NCBI GenBank assembly: GCA_964516325.1
Contig: CAZFAP010000088.1
Coordinates: forward strand, 1-19,405
Origin: CAZFAP01 sp964516325
GTDB taxonomy: Bacteria; Auribacterota; JABMQX01
Reading direction: 5' to 3'
Length of the DNA: 19,405 nt
This document shows, piece after piece, positions 7,394 to 15,644 of this stretch (the first letter of the stretch is position 1; each line of letters begins with the position of its first letter). Below the pieces are notes generated by a model. That model saw only the letters and a list, made by a program, of their open reading frames with translations. It searched no databases and was not told where the DNA came from. Both the position numbers and the translations under genes were made by a program.

Positions 7394-9568
7394 ATGATGA
7401 TTTCCAATTTCTGGACTGTGTTGTGCTGTTGTGTTCTTATTGTGGGCGTAGTGGAAGGGGCAGCGTCGTTGGGAGGCAAATCCGGACCGCTTGATCTGCC
7501 GTCTCTCGGCCGCGAAAACCTTTCGCATCGTCGTCCGCTCAACCTCGATAAGTTCTTGTTCGGAGTTCCCTACTACCCTGAGCACTGGGACGCGGAGACG
7601 AGGAAGAATGACGCGGACCTCATGGCAGCCGCCGGCTTCAACGTCGTGCGAATGGCGGAATTCGCCTGGGACGGAATGGAGCCGAAGGAGGGGCGGTACG
7701 ACTTTTCGATCTTCGACGAAGCGATTGCGACGCTCGCCGAAAAGGGAGTCAAGGCCATCCTCTGCACGCCGACGGCGACGCCCCCGAGGTGGCTGACTGT
7801 CAAGCATCCCGACATCGTGAGGATTGACGAGAATGGCGTGCCGCAGTCGCACGGCTCCCGGCAGCATTGCTGCCATGCTTCGGAGACGCTCCGGCGGTAC
7901 AGTCGAAAAATCACGCAGGCGATGGGGGACCATTTCCGCGACAATCCGAACGTCATCGGCTGGCAAACCGACAACGAGTTCAACTGCCAATTCTCCGAGT
8001 GCCATTGCGCCTCCTGTCAGAAAGCCTTCGCCCAGTTTCTGCGAGAGAAATACGGGACGATTGAGGAACTGAACCGGCGGTGGGGGACGGCGTTCTGGGC
8101 GCAGAGCTATTTGCGATTCGAGGATGTCCCGACGCCGCGCTCTAAGCCAACCTACATGAACCCGGTGCACGTGCTCGACTATTACCGCTTTATCTCTCAC
8201 ACGGTCGCCGTCTTTCAGCACGAGCAGGTTGACATTCTCCGACGGGCGAATCCGAAATGGTTCGTCATGCACAACGGAATTTTCCGACTGATTGACTATC
8301 GGGGCGATTTCAGCCGCGACCTCGATTTCCTCGGCTTCGACTCGTACCCCCTCTTCGATTACAGTCCCGCAAGCAGACCGCGATCGCACGCGTTTCAGCT
8401 GGACAAGGTGAGGGCGCTGACGGGCAACTTCATGGTCCCCGAGCAGCAGTCGGGACCGGGCGGGCAGGGCAACTACTTCCACGACAATCCGGAGCCGGGA
8501 GAAATGCGCCTCTTGACATATCGCTCAATCGCCCACGGCGCGGACAGTCTCATGTATTTCCGCTGGCGGACGTGCCGATTCGGAGCGGAGGAATATTGGT
8601 GCGGCATCCTCAATCACGACAACGTTCCCCGACGGAGGTACGAGGAGGCGAAGCAGGTCGGGACGGAACTGCGGCGGGTTGGTGCCGCGATTCAGGGAAC
8701 GTCCGTGCGGGTGGATGTGGGGGTAGCGACGGGCGATTTCTCCGTCGAGTACGGGCACATTCCGTTGAATCTCGGTCTGCCCTCACCGGAAGCTGTCGCG
8801 AGGGACATCCACAGCGTTTTCTTCACGCGAGGCTACGCGGTCGGGTGCATTCACCCGGAAGATACACTGAGCGGAGTGAAGCTCTATTTCATCCCCCACT
8901 GGTCGCTCTTCAAGCCGGAGTGGGTTGCGATTCTGGAGAAATACGTCCGAGACGGTGGTGTCCTCGTCATCGGAGCGCGAACGGCGACAAAGAATTTCGA
9001 CAACAACGTCATCGCCCAGACGCCCCCCGGATGTCTCGCCGAATTAGCGGGCGCCCGAGTCGTCGAGTACAGCAAGATTAACCGCCCGGACGAAAGGCCC
9101 GTGACCATCACGATCGGCGAATCGTCCGTACCGGCTCAGTTGTGGTACGAGGTGCTTGAGCCAGCGACCGATGCGGAAGTCATTGGCAGGCTGTCGGATC
9201 GGTTTGCAGCCGCAGGCGGAGAGGCGGTCCCGGGAAGCCTGACCGGCAAACCGGTCATCACGAGCAAGAAGCTCGGAAAAGGGCGAGTTGTCTATGTCGG
9301 CACATACCTGATGACTCAGGTCGTGGAATCGCTTCTGCCGATGCTGACCGAACTATCCGGTCTCAAGCCGCTCTGCCCCGGCGCGGCGCCCGACGTGGAA
9401 GTCGTCGTCCGCGAGAGCAACGAAAAGCAGCTCTGGTTCGTCCTGAACCACTCCGATAAGGAGGTCACGCTGGCGGAAGTCCCCGCTGGTGAGAACCTCA
9501 TCAGCGGCGAGCGCTGCGACGGTCGCCTCACCCTCCCCCGCAACGCCGTCGCTGTGATCCATAAGTGA
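7394..9568 (+). CDS. Secreted GH42 beta-galactosidase-like glycoside hydrolase
   Basis: A 724-residue family 42 glycoside hydrolase, a retaining enzyme usually active on beta-galactosides. The catalytic TIM barrel opens with FGVPYYPEHWD. The acid/base Glu is in WQTDNEF (residue 195) and the likely nucleophile Glu in MVPEQQSG (residue 350). FNCQFSECHCASC holds the clustered cysteines that bind zinc in several GH42 enzymes. The middle, trimerisation-type domain (about 460-590) contains GGVLVIGARTATKN, and a small C-terminal beta domain ends the protein. The frame is open from 7277. I place the start at the ATG at 7394 because AAGGG precedes it, a hydrophobic signal peptide begins there (MMISNFWTVLCCCVLIVGVV), and a promoter-like sequence lies at 7307-7335. 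Tandem Met codons leave one residue of doubt. Probably periplasmic or extracellular. Confidence 0.92.
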   Translation: MMISNFWTVLCCCVLIVGVVEGAASLGGKSGPLDLPSLGRENLSHRRPLNLDKFLFGVPYYPEHWDAETRKNDADLMAAAGFNVVRMAEFAWDGMEPKEGRYDFSIFDEAIATLAEKGVKAILCTPTATPPRWLTVKHPDIVRIDENGVPQSHGSRQHCCHASETLRRYSRKITQAMGDHFRDNPNVIGWQTDNEFNCQFSECHCASCQKAFAQFLREKYGTIEELNRRWGTAFWAQSYLRFEDVPTPRSKPTYMNPVHVLDYYRFISHTVAVFQHEQVDILRRANPKWFVMHNGIFRLIDYRGDFSRDLDFLGFDSYPLFDYSPASRPRSHAFQLDKVRALTGNFMVPEQQSGPGGQGNYFHDNPEPGEMRLLTYRSIAHGADSLMYFRWRTCRFGAEEYWCGILNHDNVPRRRYEEAKQVGTELRRVGAAIQGTSVRVDVGVATGDFSVEYGHIPLNLGLPSPEAVARDIHSVFFTRGYAVGCIHPEDTLSGVKLYFIPHWSLFKPEWVAILEKYVRDGGVLVIGARTATKNFDNNVIAQTPPGCLAELAGARVVEYSKINRPDERPVTITIGESSVPAQLWYEVLEPATDAEVIGRLSDRFAAAGGEAVPGSLTGKPVITSKKLGKGRVVYVGTYLMTQVVESLLPMLTELSGLKPLCPGAAPDVEVVVRESNEKQLWFVLNHSDKEVTLAEVPAGENLISGERCDGRLTLPRNAVAVIHK

Positions 9569-9678
9569 CGGCACACCGGGGTACCAGGCGTGCGGCATCA
9601 GGCGCGGGTGAGGTCCCTCGGACCCTGTCCACGCCGTCCCATGGCTCCGAAGGGCTGAGCCCGTCGTGCCCTGGATTC

Positions 9679-9882
9679 CTAAGCCTGATCAGCCCCGGGA
9701 TCGGTCTCCTCCGTATGGCCGCACTTCTGACAGGTCCAGACCACGGGAGGCCGGCTGATGTTGCTCGGGCGCACCACCGTCGCCGAGCCGTGGTCCGGAC
9801 GACTGCTCATCACGTTACCGCACTTAGGGCATCGTTTTGGCTGGTCTCCCCTGCTGTACACTTTTTCTTCTCCGATGCCCAT
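9679..9882 (-). CDS. Small zinc-ribbon protein
   Basis: A 67-residue protein with two knuckles, CPKCG (about residues 18-22) and CQKCG (about 51-55), which together form a zinc ribbon. The spacer between them is basic and Pro/Ser-rich. The tail is acidic (HTEETDPGAD). It is unlikely to be a chance ORF: AAGGAGGTG lies directly upstream at a good distance from the ATG, and the paired CxxCG knuckles would rarely arise by chance. It sits downstream of the DUF1080 gene on the same strand and converges with the GH42 gene. Small ribbons like this occur as nucleic-acid binding or adaptor proteins; no specific role can be assigned. Confidence 0.72.
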   Translation of the reverse strand: MGIGEEKVYSRGDQPKRCPKCGNVMSSRPDHGSATVVRPSNISRPPVVWTCQKCGHTEETDPGADQA

Positions 9883-9912
9883 GTCGCCACCTCCTTGTTG
9901 TGCGCATTCCCA

Positions 9913-9929
9913 ACGGCCGGCACGGCCGT
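9913..9929. repeat. GC-rich inverted repeat between DUF1080 and zinc-ribbon genes
   Basis: ACGGCCG and CGGCCGT form a perfect 7-bp stem around GCA. It lies between the DUF1080 stop and the zinc-ribbon start. No T-tract follows on the minus strand, so it is not a standard intrinsic terminator; it may stabilise or attenuate the transcript, or mean nothing. Confidence 0.3.
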
Positions 9930-10007
9930 CCCCCCTGTACAGCCGTATACCCTCCCGCCCGTCTGGCCAGATTTTCGCCTACAACCGCCGACGCGTGCAA
10001 GCCAGAG

Positions 10008-11018
10008 CTATTCCGGCTTCAGGGGCAGGAGCCAGAGGTTGCGGAAGAGGACGAGGTTGCCGTGGTCCTGGAGGAGGATACGGCGGAAATCGTCGCCGTG
10101 CCGCCTGGCGGTCTGCCGTTTCGCCGGGAAGCGGTCGTGGATGAGAACGCCGTTATGCTCGACGGTCAGAATCGTTTTCTGAATCATGTTGCCCTTCTCG
10201 CCGAAGCGCGGGGCGAGGCAGGTGATGTCGTAGGTCTGCCACTCGCCGGGCGGAAGGCAGGCGTTCACGTCGGGCGGCTTTTGAGCGTAGATGGCGCCGC
10301 AGGAACCGTTGTCCAGCTTCTCGCCGAACGAGTCGAGAATCTGGACTTCCTCGCAATTCCCCGGAAGGAAAACCCCGCTGTTGCCGCGCCCCTGCCCGCG
10401 GGCTTCCTCCATCAGCGGAATGCAGAATTCGAGGTGGAGTTTGAAATCGGCGAACTCGTCCTTTGTCATGATGTCGGCTGTGCTGGGGGCGATTTCCATG
10501 TCGCCGTCAACGAGTTTCCACGGATTCGGCTTGCCGTCCTTCGTGATCCACTTCGAGAGGTCTTTGCCGTCGAAGAGAACGATGGCGCCGTCGGGCGGCC
10601 TGGCGCCAAGAGTGGGCGATTTCTTGACCACCTTTTTCATCTCGAACTTGCCGCGATCCTCTGAACCTGAGAATTGCCCGGTGAATTTCTCTCCGACTAT
10701 TGCTCCCCAGCACTCATAGACTCCGCCATACTCCGCTCCCGCGTCAATCGTGCCTTTGAACTCGACGCGGCCGTCCTTCGCCTTTCCCTGCATTGTTCCC
10801 TGCGTCGTATCGTTCCCACCGAGCTCCGCTTTGATAATCGCGCGAAAGCTTCCTTTTCCTTCGTCCACGACCTGCGCGGACAATTTCCCTTGCGTCCCGG
10901 TTTCGACGTACCAGTTCCCCTCCCAGATTCCCATGGCTGGGCTGCTGGCGAAGCAGGGGACGCAACAACCGATCGAGGCAATCGCAAATAGGATAGGGGC
11001 AAACATCCGACGATTCAT
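10008..11018 (-). CDS. Secreted DUF1080 (3-keto-disaccharide hydrolase family) protein
   Basis: A 336-residue exported protein. The N-terminal signal MNRRMFAPILFAIASIGCC could be cut by signal peptidase I or, at Cys18 (ASIGC), be a weak lipobox. Residues about 30-130 form a small beta-rich domain (WEGNWYVE, GTMQGKAKDGRVEFKGTI, FTGQFSGSEDRGKFEM). From about 143 comes DUF1080, opening with DGAIVLFDGKDLSKW and continuing through GNSGVFLPGNCEEVQILDS and PGEWQTYDI, a laminin-G/concanavalin-like sandwich. Pfam names the family 3-keto-disaccharide hydrolase. Such proteins act on sugars previously oxidised at C3, often by Gfo/Idh enzymes like the one at 5902-7209. The ATG at 11018 is chosen over 11045 because GGGAGGTG lies just before it and the signal peptide starts there. 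Promoter candidate at 11179-11207. Confidence 0.88.
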   Translation of the reverse strand: MNRRMFAPILFAIASIGCCVPCFASSPAMGIWEGNWYVETGTQGKLSAQVVDEGKGSFRAIIKAELGGNDTTQGTMQGKAKDGRVEFKGTIDAGAEYGGVYECWGAIVGEKFTGQFSGSEDRGKFEMKKVVKKSPTLGARPPDGAIVLFDGKDLSKWITKDGKPNPWKLVDGDMEIAPSTADIMTKDEFADFKLHLEFCIPLMEEARGQGRGNSGVFLPGNCEEVQILDSFGEKLDNGSCGAIYAQKPPDVNACLPPGEWQTYDITCLAPRFGEKGNMIQKTILTVEHNGVLIHDRFPAKRQTARRHGDDFRRILLQDHGNLVLFRNLWLLPLKPE

Positions 11019-11107
11019 GGAAGCACCTCCCGTGTTAAGTGACATTCTGTTGAGAAAGGCTCCTCAGGAATCCTGCGAGCCATGCCGAGCAAGATTCTCC
11101 CGGCGGA

Positions 11108-11124
11108 CGAAGCACAAGGCTTCG
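11108..11124. repeat. Small inverted repeat in the DUF1080 leader
   Basis: CGAAGC and GCTTCG pair around ACAAG (6-bp stem). It lies between the candidate promoter and the DUF1080 start, so it would fold in the leader RNA. No wider conserved riboswitch pattern was recognised. Confidence 0.25.
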
Positions 11125-11178
11125 CAAAGCAAAACGGGCCTTGCCGAATGGCAACAGACAGAAAGTCCATGAAAGGCC

Positions 11179-11207
11179 TTTCTACGGCCACGAGCCTTCG
11201 GTGTCAA
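11179..11207 (-). promoter_or_regulatory. Candidate sigma70-type promoter of the DUF1080 gene
   Basis: On the minus strand, a perfect TTGACA (11202-11207) is followed after 17 nt by TAGAAA (11179-11184, 4 of 6). The predicted leader is about 150 nt. It lies just after the stop of the methyltransferase gene and suggests DUF1080 is transcribed separately from the upstream genes. The -10 overlaps the palindrome AAAGGCCTTT (11172-11181). Confidence 0.5.
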
Positions 11208-11242
11208 GAAATCTACAGATGGTGTCGGCACATCGCGCATGG

Positions 11243-12586
11243 TTACTCGACGCGGAGGGGGATGCGCAGAGTTGGGGAACCGTCCTCGGCGAACCAGAGG
11301 ACGCCTTCCTTCACGGGCTCAATCTCAAGGACGAAGTCGCCTCTGCGGCGCGGGGCCGTGAGCAGCAGGTCCATCCGAACATCTTCGCCCGGACTTATCG
11401 AGAGAGGAAGGTCCTGTCGCGCAAAATCCCAGTGGACGCACTCGCCGCTCGCGGTCAAAAGGTGCGCACCGAGCCGAACGGTGTGGGTTTCGCAGGGGTA
11501 GTTGTACCAGACGACGTCGCCGACGTTTTGCATTCTGAGAGGAATTCGGAGAAGGGCCTCTTTCTTTGCCGAGAGGTGAGCCACCGACGAAGTTATCCCG
11601 GCTTTGTGCTGAAAGCGCTGAAGCGGCAAGGCGCGCTCATCTCCCATCGCGGCGGCACGATGACTGATTTCGGCATACGTCGGCTTTTGCAGAAAAAGGA
11701 GGATCGAGGTGAAAAGGGTTAGACCTCTCTTCAAGACCACGTACGGTTTCGCAGACGGTTGGCCGCGAAAATCCGCCGGGGAGCGAATGAAGCGGCGCTC
11801 GACCCTATAGTCTATTTCGTCGCTGACGAGCCGAAAGCCGGTCATGCGCTGAAAGACTTGCTCGACCTCCGCTCGTCGGAAAAAGCCTTTGGCTCTGCCG
11901 AGGCGGTTGAGGATTAGCTCAGTGGTTACGACCGCGACGCCGCCGGGCTTGAGGACGCGAAACATCTCTCTGAGCGCGGCAATGGCGTCGAGGCGACTGC
12001 CGAAATGCTCTATGGAAGAGAAGGAGAAAACGAAGTCAAAGGAGCCGCTCGGAAAGTCGAGCTTTCTGGCATCCATGGCGAGCACCTGGAGATGGCTCTT
12101 ACGAAAATGGAATGGGGCGAACATGTCCGGATGATGAAGCATGTGAGGGGAGGCTTCCGCGCCAGCGAAATTCCCTTCGTACAGGTCCGTGGCGACGACT
12201 TTCTGTATTCTGTTGGCAAGGAAATAGAGGATCGTCTCGTGTCCGGAGCCGACGCCGAGGGCGACGGCGTTCGGAGGTAGCCTATTTAGCTTTCGCAGCC
12301 CATAGACGCCGTGCCCGAACTCCCAAGCCTTCCGGTGAAAAGGGACATTTTTGCGAAAGAGGTCGAGGTCGCGAAGAGCCTTCCTCCACTCCAGGTTTTT
12401 CATCTCAGCCATTCCGCAGAGCTTGTTGAAGGGGACATGTTGCGGATAGGAAAGCTCGTCCACGACATCCACCTCGTAGGAATCAAAGCCAGACATAATG
12501 CCTCTGAGGATGCGCAAGATGCCGCGCCTGGCTGGTTCGCGGACTCGACGAAGAAGGCTACCGGATATAGTCGGGTTCAATGGCAT
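11243..12586 (-). CDS. Class I SAM methyltransferase with C-terminal beta-sandwich domain
   Basis: A 447-residue two-domain protein. The middle (about residues 85-225) is a Methyltransf_11-type SAM fold: GVGSGH (111-116) binds SAM, VVATDLYEG supplies the acidic residue Asp134, FSSIEHFG (189-196) is motif IV/V, and VLKPGGVAVVTTE (211-223) is the post-motif. The C-terminal ~110 residues (NVGDVVWYNY, VRLGAHLL, LPLSISPGED, PVKEGVLWF) resemble the Ig-like sandwich often attached to glycosyl- and methyltransferases of cell-surface glycan clusters. The start is uncertain: the ATG at 12586 has GGAG touching it, too close, while Met31 at 12496 has AGAGG 5 nt away. The N-terminal segment still looks coding (basic, amphipathic). 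It follows xer by 105 bp. The target is unknown; a sugar or lipid-linked glycan is an inference from the neighbouring LPS gene. Confidence 0.78.
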   Translation of the reverse strand: MPLNPTISGSLLRRVREPARRGILRILRGIMSGFDSYEVDVVDELSYPQHVPFNKLCGMAEMKNLEWRKALRDLDLFRKNVPFHRKAWEFGHGVYGLRKLNRLPPNAVALGVGSGHETILYFLANRIQKVVATDLYEGNFAGAEASPHMLHHPDMFAPFHFRKSHLQVLAMDARKLDFPSGSFDFVFSFSSIEHFGSRLDAIAALREMFRVLKPGGVAVVTTELILNRLGRAKGFFRRAEVEQVFQRMTGFRLVSDEIDYRVERRFIRSPADFRGQPSAKPYVVLKRGLTLFTSILLFLQKPTYAEISHRAAAMGDERALPLQRFQHKAGITSSVAHLSAKKEALLRIPLRMQNVGDVVWYNYPCETHTVRLGAHLLTASGECVHWDFARQDLPLSISPGEDVRMDLLLTAPRRRGDFVLEIEPVKEGVLWFAEDGSPTLRIPLRVE

Positions 12587-12691
12587 CTCCCGAGCGCGCT
12601 CGCAGCGCGATTGATGACGCGGTCGTAGGCGAGCCCCAGGACGACTCCACCAGTGTCCCTGCGCGATTTGCCGTCCGGAGAGCGGCTGCCG

Positions 12692-13594
12692 TCATGCCCG
12701 CGGATGGTATTTGCGATGGATGCTCTTAAGGCGGTCTCTGTCAACATGGGTGTAAAATTGCGTCGTGGAAATGCTTGCGTGCCCGAGCATAGCCTGGATG
12801 ACTCGGAGGTCCGCACCGTTGGCCAGAAGGTGCGTGGCGAAGGAATGACGGAACGTATGAGGGGTGATCCTCTTTCCAAGGCCGAGTCTTCGCGCATACC
12901 CATGAATCATTTTCCACAAGCCGGCTCGGGTGAACTTGGTTCTGAGCCGCGTGACGAAAAGGTAGGGAGACTCCCTCCCCTTCAAGAAAAACGGTCTGGC
13001 TTCGTTCAGGTAGAGCGTGACGGAATGGATGGCCTGCCGCCCGACGGGAACAATCCTCTGCCTCGACCCTTTTCCGTGGCAGAGAACTGTGCCGGATTGG
13101 GCGCTGTAATCGTCGAGCTTGAGGCTCGCGAGCTCCGAGATTCGCATGCCCGTTGCGTAGAGCATTTCCAGGATGGCGCGGTCTCGGATTCCTTCACCGG
13201 TTGACATGTCGGGCAGCGACACGAAGCGGTCAACCTCCTGAAGGGTCATTGTCTCCGGGAGAATTCTCCAGAGCTTGGGGGATTCGATAAGCTCGGTAAC
13301 ATCGTCCTCGAGCATGCCTTCGCCGACGAGAAAGCGGAAGAACATCTTGATGGCAATCAGATTTCGGGCGAGGGAGTTGGAGGCGACGCCCTTCCTCTTT
13401 TCGGCGATGAGGTAGTCAATGACTTGTCCCTTTTTGACTTCCTGAGCAGAGGAGACTTTCATGGATGCGAGATACCTGGCGAACTTGCGAAGGTCGCGCC
13501 CGTAGGACAGGACCGTATTGTCGGCAAGCCCTCTTTCCGCAGTCAAGTAATTTTCAAAGGAGGCGATCTCGTCTTCCAACGGGAGTTCGCTCAT
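12692..13594 (-). CDS. xerD: XerC/XerD-type tyrosine recombinase
   Basis: A 300-residue tyrosine recombinase, the usual length of XerC/XerD, which resolve chromosome dimers at dif. The N-terminal SAM-like core-binding domain (1-100) starts with FENYLTAERGLADNTVLSY. The catalytic domain has all six residues: Arg151 (ATGMRISEL), Lys175 (GKGSRQR), His246 and Arg249 (HTFRHSFATH), His272 (LGHASISTTQ) and the nucleophile Tyr281 (FYTHV). The sequence is closer to XerD in style, but XerC cannot be excluded. Nothing around it looks like an integrated element: no att repeats or phage genes were seen, and the flanking genes are envelope functions. No dif-like site was found. The Shine-Dalgarno is weak (GGAAA about 10 nt upstream of the ATG). 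It lies 100 bp downstream of the acyltransferase-heptosyltransferase gene. Confidence 0.92.
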   Translation of the reverse strand: MSELPLEDEIASFENYLTAERGLADNTVLSYGRDLRKFARYLASMKVSSAQEVKKGQVIDYLIAEKRKGVASNSLARNLIAIKMFFRFLVGEGMLEDDVTELIESPKLWRILPETMTLQEVDRFVSLPDMSTGEGIRDRAILEMLYATGMRISELASLKLDDYSAQSGTVLCHGKGSRQRIVPVGRQAIHSVTLYLNEARPFFLKGRESPYLFVTRLRTKFTRAGLWKMIHGYARRLGLGKRITPHTFRHSFATHLLANGADLRVIQAMLGHASISTTQFYTHVDRDRLKSIHRKYHPRA

Positions 13595-13694
13595 GGCACG
13601 GTTTCCACATTATGTCAGAAGTCTTCCGAACCGCGGCGTGCAGATAGCTTCGCTTTGTGATGGGTGCCCGACGATACCATCGAGCGCCAAGGAC

Positions 13695-15644
13695 TCATCC
13701 CTCCTCTGAGACTTCGCTCTCGCCCGATTTATTCACCGAGCGCCCGGAGAGAATTTGCGCCGCTTCCTGATAGACCTCTTCCGCTGAGATTGACGTCATG
13801 CACTGGAAATCGGTCGGGCATTCCCGCTTGAAACAGGGAGAGCACGGGACACTTTTCTTAATCACAGTGCAGTTCTGAGGCGGTGCGGTGCGCGTGGGGT
13901 CGGTGGAGCCAAAAATGCCAATGACGGGCGTGCCAGCGGCGGCGGCGAGGTGCAGGGGGCCGCTGTCATTGGAGATGACCAGAGCACATCGCTCCATAAG
14001 TGCAGCGAGTTCCCTGAGCGTGGTTTTGCCGCATAGGTTTATGGCCATTTCACCGATTCCGTCGGCGACCGTCGAGCACGCCTCTGAGTCGCTCTTTCCG
14101 CCGAACACCAGGAACCTTGCCGAAGAGTGTTCGCAGATTCTCCGGCTGACCTGGATGAATCTTCCGCCTAACCACATTTTCGCCGCACCGTACGCGGCGC
14201 CGGGACACAAGCCGACAAGCGTCTCCTTGGACGAGACTCCCATTGACCGGATGAAATCGTCAGCCCACTCCCTGTCACGGGGGGAAATACGAACGCTCGG
14301 CGCCGAAGGCTCGCCAGCCTCGCCCAGGGCGGCGACCAGATCGAGGTAATATTGGATTTGATGCCCCGGGGAAGGGTTTCTGCGGACGGAGTGCGTCAGG
14401 AGAAAGCCCCTTCCGGCGGTCCTGTATCCCACTCTCAGGGGGATTCCCGACAAGTACATCCACAGCGCGGACTCAAACGAGTTCGTGAGAAGAACCACGG
14501 CGTCGAAGAAGTTGCGACGGACGTTTCGGATTGTCCGCAGCCTCTTCCAGACCGCCTGAATTCCCGAGCCGTGCTCGTAGGCGATTGTGAAATCAAGAGC
14601 GTTGAAGTTGCGGACAGCGTCGGCGAGGCCTTCCTTGATAAGGCAGGCAATCTTGGCATGGGGAAAAAGCCCGCGCAGGGACTCGACCGCGGGCAAACTC
14701 ATCACGACGTCGCCGAGCCAATTGGGCATTTTGACCAAAAGGCGCTGCACCTCGCGGAAGGGCTTCCGGAGGCGGGCGTTCTCAGGTGCTCTCGATGTCC
14801 TGAGCATCCAGGGCCAGTGAGCGGTATACCGCGTGACATATCTCACGACGATTTTGCAGAAGGCTGACGTGTTGGCGACGGCATCAGCATCCGGCTGACC
14901 GGTCTTGGTGAGATTGAGAGGTTGACCGAAGACCAGATGATAATTGTAATGCGCATCCATCAGCAACAAAGTCGGGATGACGCATGCACCGGTCTCCAGA
15001 GCCAGTTCAGCGGCCAGAGTGCTGACCGAAGTCACCTTGCCGAGAAATGGAATCTCTGCGTGCCTGTGTCCTGGACTCGAGTCGAGAGTGATAATCACGC
15101 CTTCGTTATTCCGCAACAGGGCGACAAGCCGCGATTTGTCCTTCTCACTTTCGAGCGACACAAACGACCCGCGCATTCGAGTACCGACCAGTGCCTTGTC
15201 GAACCACTTCTTCATCCTCTCGGAAACCACCTCCAGGCAGGGGTAACCAAGGGCTCTGATCATCGCGTCTGCAAGCTCACCGTTTCCCAGATGCGAACTG
15301 AGATAGACCGCACCCTTGCCCTGGGACAAACCCGCTTTGACGCGGGATTCCCCGCGCACGGCAAGAGACGGGCGATCCAGATGCTTGGCGTACTTTCCGA
15401 TGCGGCAGAACTCCACGAACCGCATGCCGACACGACGGAAGCTCTCTCTGGCGAAACGAGAGATTTCGCCGTACGACTTTTCTGGAGCCAATGCCTGCGC
15501 CAGATTTGCCCTGGCAATTCTCCGGCGTTTGCGGCTGACGACGTACGAGAGCATTCCGACGTAAGCGCCGAATCCCAACGCCCAGCGACGGGGAAGAATC
15601 CCGAACAGAAGTCTAAAGAAATTGAATACGGCGTCAGCGATCAA
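13695..15644 (-). CDS. Fusion of LpxL/HtrB-like acyltransferase and WaaF-like heptosyltransferase
   Basis: A 649-residue fusion of two LPS enzymes. Residues 1 to about 290 are a lipid A late acyltransferase (LpxL/HtrB/LABLAT type): a hydrophobic start, YVVSRKRRRIARANL, and the catalytic H-x4-E as His118-LGNG-Glu123 in SSHLGNGE. From about 300 is a GT9 heptosyltransferase II: LLVKMPNWLGDVVMSLPAVESL (Asp312), VGLCPGAAYGAAKMW, and ISNDSGPLHLAAAAGTPVIG (Asp560, His565), then FGSTDPTRT. The cysteines Cys601, Cys604, Cys609 and Cys615 near the end are typical of WaaF. It would both acylate lipid A and add core heptose at the inner membrane. The start is TTG: it overlaps the helicase stop by 11 nt, with GGAG about 7 nt upstream, suggesting coupling. 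Each half has normal length, so this looks like a real fusion and not a lost stop codon. Confidence 0.88.
   Translation of the reverse strand: MIADAVFNFFRLLFGILPRRWALGFGAYVGMLSYVVSRKRRRIARANLAQALAPEKSYGEISRFARESFRRVGMRFVEFCRIGKYAKHLDRPSLAVRGESRVKAGLSQGKGAVYLSSHLGNGELADAMIRALGYPCLEVVSERMKKWFDKALVGTRMRGSFVSLESEKDKSRLVALLRNNEGVIITLDSSPGHRHAEIPFLGKVTSVSTLAAELALETGACVIPTLLLMDAHYNYHLVFGQPLNLTKTGQPDADAVANTSAFCKIVVRYVTRYTAHWPWMLRTSRAPENARLRKPFREVQRLLVKMPNWLGDVVMSLPAVESLRGLFPHAKIACLIKEGLADAVRNFNALDFTIAYEHGSGIQAVWKRLRTIRNVRRNFFDAVVLLTNSFESALWMYLSGIPLRVGYRTAGRGFLLTHSVRRNPSPGHQIQYYLDLVAALGEAGEPSAPSVRISPRDREWADDFIRSMGVSSKETLVGLCPGAAYGAAKMWLGGRFIQVSRRICEHSSARFLVFGGKSDSEACSTVADGIGEMAINLCGKTTLRELAALMERCALVISNDSGPLHLAAAAGTPVIGIFGSTDPTRTAPPQNCTVIKKSVPCSPCFKRECPTDFQCMTSISAEEVYQEAAQILSGRSVNKSGESEVSEEG

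Noticed and set aside
9612..9662. Two short hairpins (GGTCC-CTC-GGACC and GGGC-TGA-GCCC) between convergent genes
   Set aside because: Short stems without a T-tract; convergent termination may occur here but the sequence does not prove it.
11910..11930. TAGCTCAGTGGTTA, resembling a tRNA D-arm
   Set aside because: No acceptor stem, anticodon arm or T-arm follows, and the bases encode the VTTELI part of the methyltransferase on the other strand.
12692..13594. Tyrosine recombinase as the integrase of a mobile element
   Set aside because: Length and motifs are those of XerC/XerD, no att-like repeats or phage genes were seen, and the neighbours are housekeeping envelope and repair genes.
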